Source of the DNA: Aigarchaeota archaeon
Lineage (GTDB): Archaea > Thermoproteota > Nitrososphaeria_A > Caldarchaeales > Wolframiiraptoraceae
DNA length: 52,926 bases
Assembly: GCA_025058515.1 (NCBI GenBank)
Contig: JANXDW010000043.1
Span: forward strand, 1 to 52,926
Reading direction: 5' to 3'
Shown: positions 44,822 through 52,186 of the stretch, piece by piece
Position numbering within the stretch: position 1 is the stretch's first letter
Layout of the letters: each line of letters starts with the position of its first letter
The notes under the pieces: generated by a model
What the model was told of the DNA's origin: nothing
What the model saw: only the letters and a program-made list of their open reading frames with translations
Databases searched by the model: none
Made by a program: the position numbers and the translations under genes

Positions 44822-44856
44822 CGCATATATATTTACATCACATAGTATATATATCT
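44822..44856. promoter_or_regulatory. Divergent promoter pair of the virus regulatory module
   Basis: Two TATA elements lie back to back: CATATATATTT (44824-44833) is about 25 bases from the minus-strand ATG at 44805, and AGTATATATATC (44845-44856) serves the plus-strand gene at 44894. The two RHH proteins encoded on either side are natural candidates to bind here, in the manner of a lysogeny switch. This is inference from layout. Confidence 0.4.
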
Positions 44857-44893
44857 TAATTAACTACTTTTCGATATCATAAATTGGTTAGAC

Positions 44894-45265
44894 ATGGGAC
44901 GTAAAAATATAGGTAGAACTGAAAGATGGACTATACGTTTAAAGCCAGAGATAGATGAACTATTAGAGAAGGTATCTCGAGAGAGAGGATTGAATAAAAC
45001 AGATTTAGTTGAGTCGATAATCATAGAGTGGGCTTATACTCACGGGTATAATAAGATAATCCATTTTAATTTTAGAAATAGCTCGATAACTGTATGGGAT
45101 GATTTATTGAATGAGACTGTAGAGTTATTGTACGATATTAGTAAGAAGACGCTTTTCTGTAGTAGGTGTAGAACAGTAAGCTGTGGACATATATATGCTG
45201 CCGCAAAGATACCGGAGGTAAAACAGAAGTTAAAGAGAGGGCAGATAGTAATAGATGAAGTATAA
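44894..45265 (+). CDS. RHH protein with C-terminal SWIM-like zinc motif
   Basis: 123 residues. The N-terminal RHH reads RTERWTIRLKPEIDELLEKV followed by LNKTDLVESIIIEWAYTHGY. A C-terminal segment LFCSRCRTVSCGHIYAAAKI has C89-x2-C92-x4-C97-x-H99. This resembles a SWIM zinc finger (CxC...CxH) but has two residues between the first Cys pair. The fusion of RHH and a zinc motif suggests a viral DNA-binding regulator. It is divergent from the RHH-ParB operon. Confidence 0.65.
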   Translation: MGRKNIGRTERWTIRLKPEIDELLEKVSRERGLNKTDLVESIIIEWAYTHGYNKIIHFNFRNSSITVWDDLLNETVELLYDISKKTLFCSRCRTVSCGHIYAAAKIPEVKQKLKRGQIVIDEV

Positions 45266-45277
45266 AAACTATTATTG

Positions 45278-45853
45278 TTATACGTTTTTCTCTCTAAGCT
45301 TTCTCAAAAGGTCTGATACATCTTTTTCATCTTTTACTCCATCCCTAATCTTATTTATGATAGACAATGTTTTTCTGATCTCTTCAATTATCTTTCTCCT
45401 CTTATCTATCGAGGCGATATAGTCTCTCGGAGTAGGCTTGGTCTTCAATATATCTAAAGACCCTTCATCAAATTTCTCAAGCATCTTAAAGAGTGCATTC
45501 AACCTATCGATCAACTTTAAGAGTTCTTCTTGTAGGTCTACATATCTTACAAAGCGTTTCCTAAAGATGCTACTTAAAATACCCGTATCTCCTCCCACTT
45601 TAACTACATGCTTAACATAATGTTTAACTAAGTCTTCCAAACTGATGTTGTACGTTTCAGCGACTTTACTTAAGAGCACATTAAAGAAGATCATCTTTCT
45701 ATCTATTCTAGCTCTCTCTATATGACTACATATTTTACAGCTGCTAGATATAATCATTATATCTCCTTTAAGATTCTTGACTAGATATGTTCTCGAGATG
45801 ATATTTCTAATAGACTTAACCAGCCTCTCCGTTAGTATTGATAATGTTCTCAT
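45278..45853 (-). CDS. CxxC-H zinc/HTH-like virus protein
   Basis: 191 residues; an internal ATG at residue 33 is an alternative start. SSCKICSHIERARIDRKMIF followed by VAETYNISLEDLVKHYVKHV resembles phage proteins that pair a CxxC...H zinc knuckle with a helix-turn-helix, a class that includes small terminases and regulators. The C-terminal half is helical with heptad-like leucines. It could be a small terminase, but it lies downstream of the portal rather than upstream of terL, so this is uncertain. It converges on the RHH-SWIM gene. Confidence 0.55.
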   Translation of the reverse strand: MRTLSILTERLVKSIRNIISRTYLVKNLKGDIMIISSSCKICSHIERARIDRKMIFFNVLLSKVAETYNISLEDLVKHYVKHVVKVGGDTGILSSIFRKRFVRYVDLQEELLKLIDRLNALFKMLEKFDEGSLDILKTKPTPRDYIASIDKRRKIIEEIRKTLSIINKIRDGVKDEKDVSDLLRKLREKNV

Positions 45854-46041
45854 CGATCATAGAAATATTACTCATAGTTTTTGGACTGATAATCGCATTA
45901 TTCAGCATATTCAATCTAATCGATAAAGATCTAGCTAAAGATATCTTAACCATCCTATCTACAATACTTCCAATAGTATACTCATTTAGAAGGAGGAGAA
46001 AGTTTAAAGAGCTTGCAAGGTTTTTTCATGAGAAGAGATAA
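45838..46041 (+). CDS. Small two-helix membrane protein
   Basis: 67 residues. Two hydrophobic segments (about residues 5-25 and 34-50) are followed by a basic tail FRRRRKFKELARFFHEKR. The layout resembles holins and other small virus membrane proteins, but no family is recognised. It starts inside the divergent gene at 45278-45853 with a 16-base overlap and is one of few plus-strand genes in this block. Confidence 0.4.
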   Translation: MIMFSSIIEILLIVFGLIIALFSIFNLIDKDLAKDILTILSTILPIVYSFRRRRKFKELARFFHEKR

Positions 46042-46078
46042 TAGTGTGTAGAGGTAGTCTTATTATTCATTGAGAACG

Positions 46079-46417
46079 CTATATGAAAAAGAAGATTAGG
46101 AGAATTGTTGTGGAGGCTACTATTGCTGAGATTTTTCTTCTATTCAGTGATTCGAGAAATGTTAGTATGAAAATAGAGAGATTGATTATATATTCTATAA
46201 GTATTATTGTGTAGGAGCTCGGTCTGTATACTGAATTTACTATTATAGTTGATAGGAAGATAATCGATTGAGCTAGTAAGAAGAAGAGTAGAAGCTTATC
46301 TTCTTCCCAGTTCTTCTTCTTAATCTTTCTCTTCTTGAATTTTACCAGTAAGTTGATAATATACATTAACGACAATACTGTCCCATAGATTATGAACAGA
46401 AGATGCTGTTCCATCAA
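46079..46417 (-). CDS. Four-helix membrane protein, virus block
   Basis: 112 residues with four predicted membrane helices (about 6-25, 42-61, 68-87 and 95-112) and a basic loop KFKKRKIKKKNWEEDK. No family is recognised. It is the next minus-strand gene after the portal, a place where a capsid protease or scaffold would be expected in tailed viruses, but nothing of that kind is seen in it. Confidence 0.5.
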   Translation of the reverse strand: MMEQHLLFIIYGTVLSLMYIINLLVKFKKRKIKKKNWEEDKLLLFFLLAQSIIFLSTIIVNSVYRPSSYTIILIEYIINLSIFILTFLESLNRRKISAIVASTTILLIFFFI

Positions 46418-46485
46418 TTACTTCTAAGTACAATGTTGTTAAGAGCTTCAGAAGACAGTGGAAGTCTATATCTCTTCTTTAACCC

Positions 46486-47694
46486 TTAATCTATCTCCTT
46501 ACTTAAACTCTTCTCAGGAATCATCTGCCTAGACTCTTCTAATAATCGTTCAACCACTTCTTCTATGCTGAAAATTGATGGATTGTTTCTACTAACTAGT
46601 TGAATAAATGGGATTGGAGTATTCGCAAGAGGATGGTCTATCTCATTTAATCCAAGTGCTTTTCTAGCCTCATTGATCGTCTCGATCCCTGACTGGACTC
46701 TCATAACATGTATCCTTGTCTCTTGCTCAGGATTAGTCCATTCGAGTAACCTGAATCTTGCTCTAGTCTTTATCCTCCTTCTTAAAGCACTTGTAACAGC
46801 AGCAGATACGATCTGCTGGATACTCTTAACCTTCATAGTGAAAGCATTTATCTGATTTCTAGAAGTTTCAAGAGTTGCGGCTTTAGTTATTCCGAGTATT
46901 ATCTCTGGTACACCTGTAACCGTTACTATCTTCTGCCTATACTCATTCAATATATCTAGTACTTGGAGTTCTTTAAATGGATGTCCTAGGTCTTGTATAC
47001 TGATATCTCCTTTTAGTATGAAGCTTGATCCAGGTCTAGATTGCTCAGCTGCTTTTACAATTCTCTCAAAGTCTGCATCTGTTCCACTCTTCATTATGAA
47101 AACCTTGCTTAGGACTCCTTTCCTCATAAAAGCATCTCTTATGAGCAGCTCTGCATACATCTGTCCTTCTAGAACTCTTCTGAGAGATGAGATTATCGGT
47201 GATCCGTAGGCTCTTGTTCCCAGAGGATGCATTACAAGATGTACTATCTCTTCTGAGCTGAATACAACTTCTCTCCCATTTATTCTTTGAATATATCCAT
47301 CAACCTTTCCATACTCATCTCTAACTGCCTCTACTGTATATGTATCTAAGACTTTGAATACTGGATCTGCAAATACTTCAACGTATGCTTCACCGAAGAT
47401 TAGCGAGCTCATAACCAAGTTTCTTAAGAACATTATGAACTCATCTTCTCTCTCTGCTATCCACCTCTCAACCTTCTCCTTCTCTTCATCTTCCCCAACG
47501 ATTATCCAACCATTAACAATCGATGCGTTTACTAATGCTTCTATAGCAGCTCTTAGATCAGGTGTTCCTTCTACAAGCTCAAGTAGCTGTTTTTGGTCAA
47601 GTGGTTTAGGCTCACCCCATCTCCACCCGTATATTACTTCAGCTAGACCCTTCTCTTCTTTCTTTGATTTGAAGAATCTCTCAAGAAGCTTCAT
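46486..47694 (-). CDS. HK97-type phage portal protein
   Basis: 402 residues. Landmarks match HK97-family portals: an N-terminal helical part, LVMSSLIFGEAYVEVFAD, VDGYIQRINGREVVFSSEEIVHLVMHP, YGSPIISSLRRVLEGQ, RPGSSFILKG and the ring-lining helix region VTGVPEIILGITKAATLETSRNQ. Portals form the dodecameric DNA channel at one capsid vertex. It follows terL on the same strand with a 61-base gap, the usual gene order. Confidence 0.88.
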   Translation of the reverse strand: MKLLERFFKSKKEEKGLAEVIYGWRWGEPKPLDQKQLLELVEGTPDLRAAIEALVNASIVNGWIIVGEDEEKEKVERWIAEREDEFIMFLRNLVMSSLIFGEAYVEVFADPVFKVLDTYTVEAVRDEYGKVDGYIQRINGREVVFSSEEIVHLVMHPLGTRAYGSPIISSLRRVLEGQMYAELLIRDAFMRKGVLSKVFIMKSGTDADFERIVKAAEQSRPGSSFILKGDISIQDLGHPFKELQVLDILNEYRQKIVTVTGVPEIILGITKAATLETSRNQINAFTMKVKSIQQIVSAAVTSALRRRIKTRARFRLLEWTNPEQETRIHVMRVQSGIETINEARKALGLNEIDHPLANTPIPFIQLVSRNNPSIFSIEEVVERLLEESRQMIPEKSLSKEID

Positions 47695-47755
47695 AAGTCA
47701 TGATTTTCCTTAAATACTATAATCTTTGAGAAGAGATTCTTCTCTATGTACTGAT

Positions 47756-49057
47756 TTACCATCTCCAGATTTCTTTTATCTTGATGTTACTGGGTGGGCT
47801 TGTCGCTGCGTAAACTGCTAAGGCTAGAGCGATCACATAATCATCATGAGCTCCTGTAGATGCTTCATACTTAATTCTTCCATGCTTATCTTGTATCCGC
47901 TGAAATTGGTGTAGCTGTCTTATGAGAACTTCACAATCTACTGGGATCTTAAGTTTTCCAGACTTCATATAGTTATAGAGATTTAAGATTACTGCTTCTT
48001 TCATGTTTGAGGTTAAAGTTAATCCTTCAACATTTACATATTTCTCTGTTAAGAAGTCGTAAATAGGTATCCCCAACCCTGTTTTATCTATTACTAATCT
48101 TATGGGTGATGTTGCCTCAATGAGTCTCGATATGTATTCTCTCTGATATACCATGTCTACTCCCGAGAACTCTTTGACGAAGACTACCTTCATGTTCTCT
48201 TCAGATTTCTTCTCTACAGCAACTATTACTGTAGAATCTCTATACCGACCTAGATCGACTCCAACATATAGTGGTCCCCAATTTCCTCCTTCAATAGAGT
48301 CACTATATGGGTAATCTTCTAGACAAGAGATTATTAGCTCGCTTGGAAATAAGCTATTCAATTCATCCAAGAACTCCATCTCCATCTCTTGCATCCAGGT
48401 TATGTGGGACATACTCTTCTTGAGTCCTTCAATATCTTCACTGGTAAGGTGGGGTGCATCTCTATAATGGACATAGTGTTTAGAGAAGATGTTGCTCATC
48501 CATCCTTCATAGAACCATCCTCTCCTACCCTTTGGAGTTGAGATTAATGATAATCTACCAGATCTTCCAGCTATTATCGGTATTACTGCAGCCTTTATCT
48601 CTAAGTCGTTCTTAAACATCGCTGCTTCATCTACATATACGTGGTCTGCTCTATATCCACGTATTGTATCAGGGTTGTTTGGGAGACATATAATCCTACT
48701 AAGATTCTTGAATATAATCTCAGTTCTAGATTCCTTAGAGACAGCATCAAGAGAGTAGAGTTCGTCTTCTATCTTTACTTTCTTATTCTTGAATCTAGAT
48801 AATTGTTCTTTAACTTTTCTAAATAATTCCATGCTCTGTCTATGTGAGTAACTTAATAGTATCGTTATCGAGGATGGTTTTAGAAGACTCCAGATAATTG
48901 ACTCGATTGCTATTATGAAGCTTCCGCCCACAGCTCTTGATTTTAACATAACTCTAAATCGGCTATCATCATCCAGCCATCTCTTCTGCCACTCGTAGAG
49001 CTTTATACCTACATCAGCGATGTCTAAGAGTAACTGGGCTAGCTCGCTTACCTTCAT
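47756..49057 (-). CDS. terL: Large terminase subunit
   Basis: 433 residues. The ATPase half has the deviant Walker A VMLKSRAVGGSF (K39-S46), Walker B HVYVDEAAMF (D144, E145) and the coupling motif SLISTPKGRRGWFYEG. The RNase H-like nuclease half begins YVGVDLGRYRDST (D269) and ends with GAHDDYVIALALA (about D405). It cuts and pumps DNA into the capsid. This gene and the portal are the strongest evidence that the block is a head-tailed virus. The start overlaps the amber-containing small ORF by 44 bases. Confidence 0.9.
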   Translation of the reverse strand: MKVSELAQLLLDIADVGIKLYEWQKRWLDDDSRFRVMLKSRAVGGSFIIAIESIIWSLLKPSSITILLSYSHRQSMELFRKVKEQLSRFKNKKVKIEDELYSLDAVSKESRTEIIFKNLSRIICLPNNPDTIRGYRADHVYVDEAAMFKNDLEIKAAVIPIIAGRSGRLSLISTPKGRRGWFYEGWMSNIFSKHYVHYRDAPHLTSEDIEGLKKSMSHITWMQEMEMEFLDELNSLFPSELIISCLEDYPYSDSIEGGNWGPLYVGVDLGRYRDSTVIVAVEKKSEENMKVVFVKEFSGVDMVYQREYISRLIEATSPIRLVIDKTGLGIPIYDFLTEKYVNVEGLTLTSNMKEAVILNLYNYMKSGKLKIPVDCEVLIRQLHQFQRIQDKHGRIKYEASTGAHDDYVIALALAVYAATSPPSNIKIKEIWRW

Positions 49058-49247
49058 ACTCTCTAATCAATTCATTAAAGATCTCTTCAGCTAAACGTTT
49101 AAGACGCATAATATCGCTCAGCGTCCTAGCCCTACCTTCAACAAGTATATCTTCTCCAATCTTCTTGACTACAAAGTTAACTCCAAAAAGTACATCTACT
49201 ACAGATGGCTGTTCCTATGCTTTCTTCTTAGCTAAAAACCAGCTCAT
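49014..49247 (-). pseudogene. Small ORF with in-frame TAG upstream of terL (possible small terminase)
   Basis: The frame opens ATGAGCTGGTTT at 49247, reads ten codons (MSWFLAKKKA) and meets TAG at 49217-49215. It then stays open for 66 more codons (EQPSVVDVLFGVNFVVKK, LSDIMRLKRLAEEIFNELI) to TGA at 49016-49014. The part after the TAG looks like a real helical protein and overlaps the terL start by 44 bases, the place where terS usually lies. TAG is an ordinary stop for other genes here (for example etfA), so this is most simply a nonsense mutation. Readthrough or a start at an internal ATG (residue 41) are alternatives. TerS identity is by position only. Confidence 0.4.
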
Positions 49248-49366
49248 ACCTAAAGGATTGAGAAAAGAATTAAAAATCTCAAATGCTTCTCATCTATTCT
49301 TAATACTTAAAAATTTATTTTTCTCTATCTTTCCAGCTACTAGGTAAATACTGTAGGTTAATGTTT

Positions 49367-49377
49367 AACTATATTTT
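49367..49377 (+). promoter_or_regulatory. TATA box for trmO
   Basis: AACTATATTTT about 25 bases upstream of the ATG cluster at 49392-49395, giving a leaderless start there and arguing against the TTG at 49380. Confidence 0.4.
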
Positions 49378-49394
49378 CGTTGATGGTTTGTATG

Positions 49395-49898
49395 ATGGAG
49401 ATAGTTATTAAGCCAATTGGAGTTGTGAGAGTTGATGTTGATGATGATATAGTGAGGAGTTCGCTGGATGGTGTTAGCGGACGTATTGAAATATTTGAAG
49501 AGTATAGTGATGGTCTAGAAGGTATAGATGGTTTCTCCAACATAATAGTATTAGCATATCTCCATAAAGTAAGTGAAGAGCAGAGAAGAGTTCTTAAAGT
49601 TAAGCATAAAAGATTGATTAGACTTGGGTTCAGCATAGATGAGCTTCCAGAGGTTGGAGTATTCTGTACCGATTCACCTCATCGACCAGTACCCATAGCT
49701 TTAACGATAGTTAAACTTTTAGGAAGAAAAGAGAACATACTGTATGTTGAGAATCTTGATCTTTATGATGGTACACCTGTGCTAGATATAAAGCCTTACA
49801 CATCTGATAGAGTAATCAAGGACTTAAAGTTCCCTGAGTGGTATAGTAGGTTGATGAAGAAAGTTGAGGAGAAATTGGGTAGAGAGACCAATCTATAG
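49395..49898 (+). CDS. trmO: TrmO-like tRNA (t6A37) methyltransferase
   Basis: About 168 residues from the ATG at 49395; other in-frame starts at 49380, 49383 and 49392 add a few residues. The beta-barrel TrmO/TsaA family is shown by IKPIGVVRVDV, GIDGFSNIIVLAYLHKV, VGVFCTDSPHRPVPIALTIVKLLG and DLYDGTPVLDIKPY. Family enzymes N-methylate t6A37 in tRNA-Thr using SAM, though some members have other roles. It is on the plus strand between terL and the tail genes, so it is either cargo of the virus or a remnant of host DNA inside the block. Confidence 0.85.
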   Translation: MEIVIKPIGVVRVDVDDDIVRSSLDGVSGRIEIFEEYSDGLEGIDGFSNIIVLAYLHKVSEEQRRVLKVKHKRLIRLGFSIDELPEVGVFCTDSPHRPVPIALTIVKLLGRKENILYVENLDLYDGTPVLDIKPYTSDRVIKDLKFPEWYSRLMKKVEEKLGRETNL

Positions 49899-49937
49899 TA
49901 TTTCAACCTCATACTCATTCGTAATCAGTTAATTGAA

Positions 49938-50108
49938 GTGAGCCAGTATATTGAGAAGACATACTTTAGAGAAGATCTTCTTGAAGTCATTGTTATATTT
50001 GCTATAGTGATTCTGTTGGATGTTTATCGTTTGCTAGGATCAGCAGAACGTTTGATTCAGCTAGCTCAAGTTCTTCCTTTGAACTTAACTCTACTGCTAG
50101 AGTACTAG
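49938..50108 (+). CDS. Possible 56-residue single-helix membrane protein
   Basis: GTG start (49938). The frame reads SQYIEKTYFREDLLEVIV, followed by one hydrophobic helix (about residues 15-33) and a leucine-rich tail, ending in TAG at 50106. It is 39 bases downstream of trmO. Small size and lack of a recognised family make this tentative. The hydrophobic pattern and good frame are the only support. Confidence 0.3.
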   Translation: MSQYIEKTYFREDLLEVIVIFAIVILLDVYRLLGSAERLIQLAQVLPLNLTLLLEY

Positions 50109-50182
50109 ATGGATAAACTTAACAGTATCAGCTTCTTTCACAATACTAAATCACTCCACCTCAATACTCGATAATGATTGTT

Positions 50183-50344
50183 TCAAGACTTTATTTTCAG
50201 TTTTAGATCTAGTACTTGATTCTTTAATTGCTCAATCTCCTGTTTCAGCTTACGGTTTTCCTCTTCAAGCTCTTTTAACTTATTCATTATTTTCTCTGAT
50301 TGTTCAGATGGTAGGCCGGTTTCACTGTCTATTCTCCGCATCAT
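50183..50344 (-). CDS. Small coiled-coil protein, virus block
   Basis: 53 residues from the ATG at 50344, just two bases after the stop of the preceding tail gene; an earlier start at 50392 would overlap that gene. After RRIDSETGLPSEQ the rest is one heptad-rich helix (KLKELEEENRKLKQEIEQL and KNQVLDLKLKIKS), a clear coiled coil. It may be a small virion or chaperone component of the tail module. Confidence 0.55.
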   Translation of the reverse strand: MMRRIDSETGLPSEQSEKIMNKLKELEEENRKLKQEIEQLKNQVLDLKLKIKS

Positions 50345-50346
50345 GT

Positions 50347-51399
50347 CTACTCTACCCCGAGTATCTCTACTTCTCCGCTGCCAGTGACCCATTCAAGTTT
50401 TCTGAATGGCACTAGTATGTCTTGGAATATTATTGTCTCGTTGGGTGCTCCGATGATGTCTGAGTCTGGGCTATCATCAATTCTCAATAATCCTCCGCTT
50501 GGACCATATTTTATCTTCTGGATGTATGCCTCGCTACAGTAGAGGTTGTCGAGGGTTATGGATGTGGCCGCATAGTATAGGTATCTCTGGATGCTTACGC
50601 CTAGAGAGTATGAGTTTGCGGTTGGGGTGAAGTAGTATGTGATGGTGTAGGAGTTGGATTGAGGTATCTGGTCCGTCTCCTCAAGAGATGTACCTACGCT
50701 CTGACCGTTCACCCTTACATCAGTTAGGTTGACATTAGTTTTAGTTCCCGTATCTTTCAGTCTTCTCTCCCCTGTCCCAGCATAGATGAAATCCATGTTA
50801 AGGCTATACGTTATATTGGTAAACATGAAGCGGATCGTTATATCGAAATCATTTACTTCTCTTGTCCATGATGTTGTAAATGTTGCAGTATAATATGATG
50901 TGTTCAAGTCCGTTGTAGACCTTCTCCAAAGTACGTAGTTTGCAGTGTCTCCGCCAGTATATGTTGCGACTATCCAGTATTTCGTGTTCGGGCTTAGAGA
51001 TATTGTTGAGGATGGTGTAAACGTGTAGTATGTGTAGGATGTTGATATTGTCGGAACACTTATAGACCCTATGTCAGCTATTTTAGAGCTGGGAAGATCA
51101 CCGCTATCGCTCCACAGCTCTACGTACAGGGTTCCAGTAGGAGAACCATAACGTTGTAAACGTAGGGAGACATCTTTCAACGCTAGATTATTTTTATTTG
51201 GTGTTATGAACTGTTGAGCCCGCCTAGAAGTAGAAGAATATATGGGTGCATCTGTAGTAGAAGTGGGAGAAAGAATTATATCGTCTAAAGAGTCGCTTAC
51301 ACCACCTGTTACTGGCGATAGATATGTTCTGTAGATTCCGCCACCAACCCATCTAAAGTATCTTCCCCTCTTATCCGTGATTATGACAAGCTCGGTCAC
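50347..51399 (-). CDS. Beta-rich tail-fibre-like structural protein
   Basis: 350 residues. Ser/Thr/Tyr-rich with alternating strands throughout, no enzyme motif and no membrane helix. A middle segment (LQRYGSPTGTLYVELWSDSG, SISVPTISTSYTYYTF, LSPNTKYWIVATYTGGDT) looks like a carbohydrate-binding or choice-of-anchor type beta-sandwich, as found in fibre tips and surface proteins. Base composition is richer in G and C than terL, portal and the cell genes. It lies 13 bases after the gene at 51413. Confidence 0.6.
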   Translation of the reverse strand: MTELVIITDKRGRYFRWVGGGIYRTYLSPVTGGVSDSLDDIILSPTSTTDAPIYSSTSRRAQQFITPNKNNLALKDVSLRLQRYGSPTGTLYVELWSDSGDLPSSKIADIGSISVPTISTSYTYYTFTPSSTISLSPNTKYWIVATYTGGDTANYVLWRRSTTDLNTSYYTATFTTSWTREVNDFDITIRFMFTNITYSLNMDFIYAGTGERRLKDTGTKTNVNLTDVRVNGQSVGTSLEETDQIPQSNSYTITYYFTPTANSYSLGVSIQRYLYYAATSITLDNLYCSEAYIQKIKYGPSGGLLRIDDSPDSDIIGAPNETIIFQDILVPFRKLEWVTGSGEVEILGVE

Positions 51400-51412
51400 C
51401 TATGTTTCACCT

Positions 51413-52186
51413 CTAGACCCATATCCTAGCTATGAATAGGTCTACGTCAAGTGTTCTAGCAGCCGAGGTAGCGGTCTCAACAACCATGGCCATATCCAGA
51501 CTTGTCTCGGAGATATTACTGGTATGTGTAGCTTTCAAGACGTTGTTGACATAGAATTCAACCCGGTTGACTCCATCTCTAGCGATAGTCCTCCGTATGA
51601 TTGTTAATAGATACCACGTGTTCGCCGATACCGATATGTCTGTGGCCGTTATGGTTGATGTACCAGCACTTACCGTTACAGCTCTCCAGTTAGCGTTAGC
51701 GGAGGGGTCGAAATGGAAGAATATACCGTTCTCGGATGCTCCTATATCCCCGTCAGTGGCTAGAGAGGTTAAACCTATCTTAACCTTCACACTCGTAACA
51801 GTCGGTACTCTAACCGCAACTCTAATCTCAAACTTATCGCTAGAGTGTATGAAGCTTGGTAGAACTATGTTGGCCACGTTTCCAGACGTGGTACCGGTGG
51901 TGGCACGGTATATTCCCGGCCTACCAGCCTCAGAAGATTGCTGGGATATGGTGCCGGTGGTCGTCTGCCATCCAAGCTCACCTATCTCACCTGTTTCGGT
52001 TGAGCCCGCATTGAAATGGTCTGACATCCAGTAGCCATCTAAACTATCCCAGTTCAGCTTACTCGAGCTTACGAATACGTTGTTCAGAGTGTCAACCAGC
52101 TGATTCCAGTCAACCCCGTACACTTTATCCTCAGTGCCGGAGTCGGGGGATGAAAGCTTTTTCAACCCTGTGGGATTGCTACTCAC
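51413..52186 (-). CDS. Tail-fibre-like protein with concanavalin/LamG-type fold
   Basis: 257 residues with a GTG start. The N-terminus DKVYGVDWNQLVDTLNNVF is typical of fibre attachment parts. Then a beta-sandwich region with DKFEIRVAVRVPTVTSVKVKI, NGIFFHFDP, NTWYLLTIIRR and RVEFYVNNVLKATHTSNI follows the strand order of LamG/concanavalin-like lectin domains. It would bind host surface sugars. The start overlaps the upstream gene by eight bases. GC content is higher than in the cellular part. Confidence 0.6.
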   Translation of the reverse strand: MSSNPTGLKKLSSPDSGTEDKVYGVDWNQLVDTLNNVFVSSSKLNWDSLDGYWMSDHFNAGSTETGEIGELGWQTTTGTISQQSSEAGRPGIYRATTGTTSGNVANIVLPSFIHSSDKFEIRVAVRVPTVTSVKVKIGLTSLATDGDIGASENGIFFHFDPSANANWRAVTVSAGTSTITATDISVSANTWYLLTIIRRTIARDGVNRVEFYVNNVLKATHTSNISETSLDMAMVVETATSAARTLDVDLFIARIWV

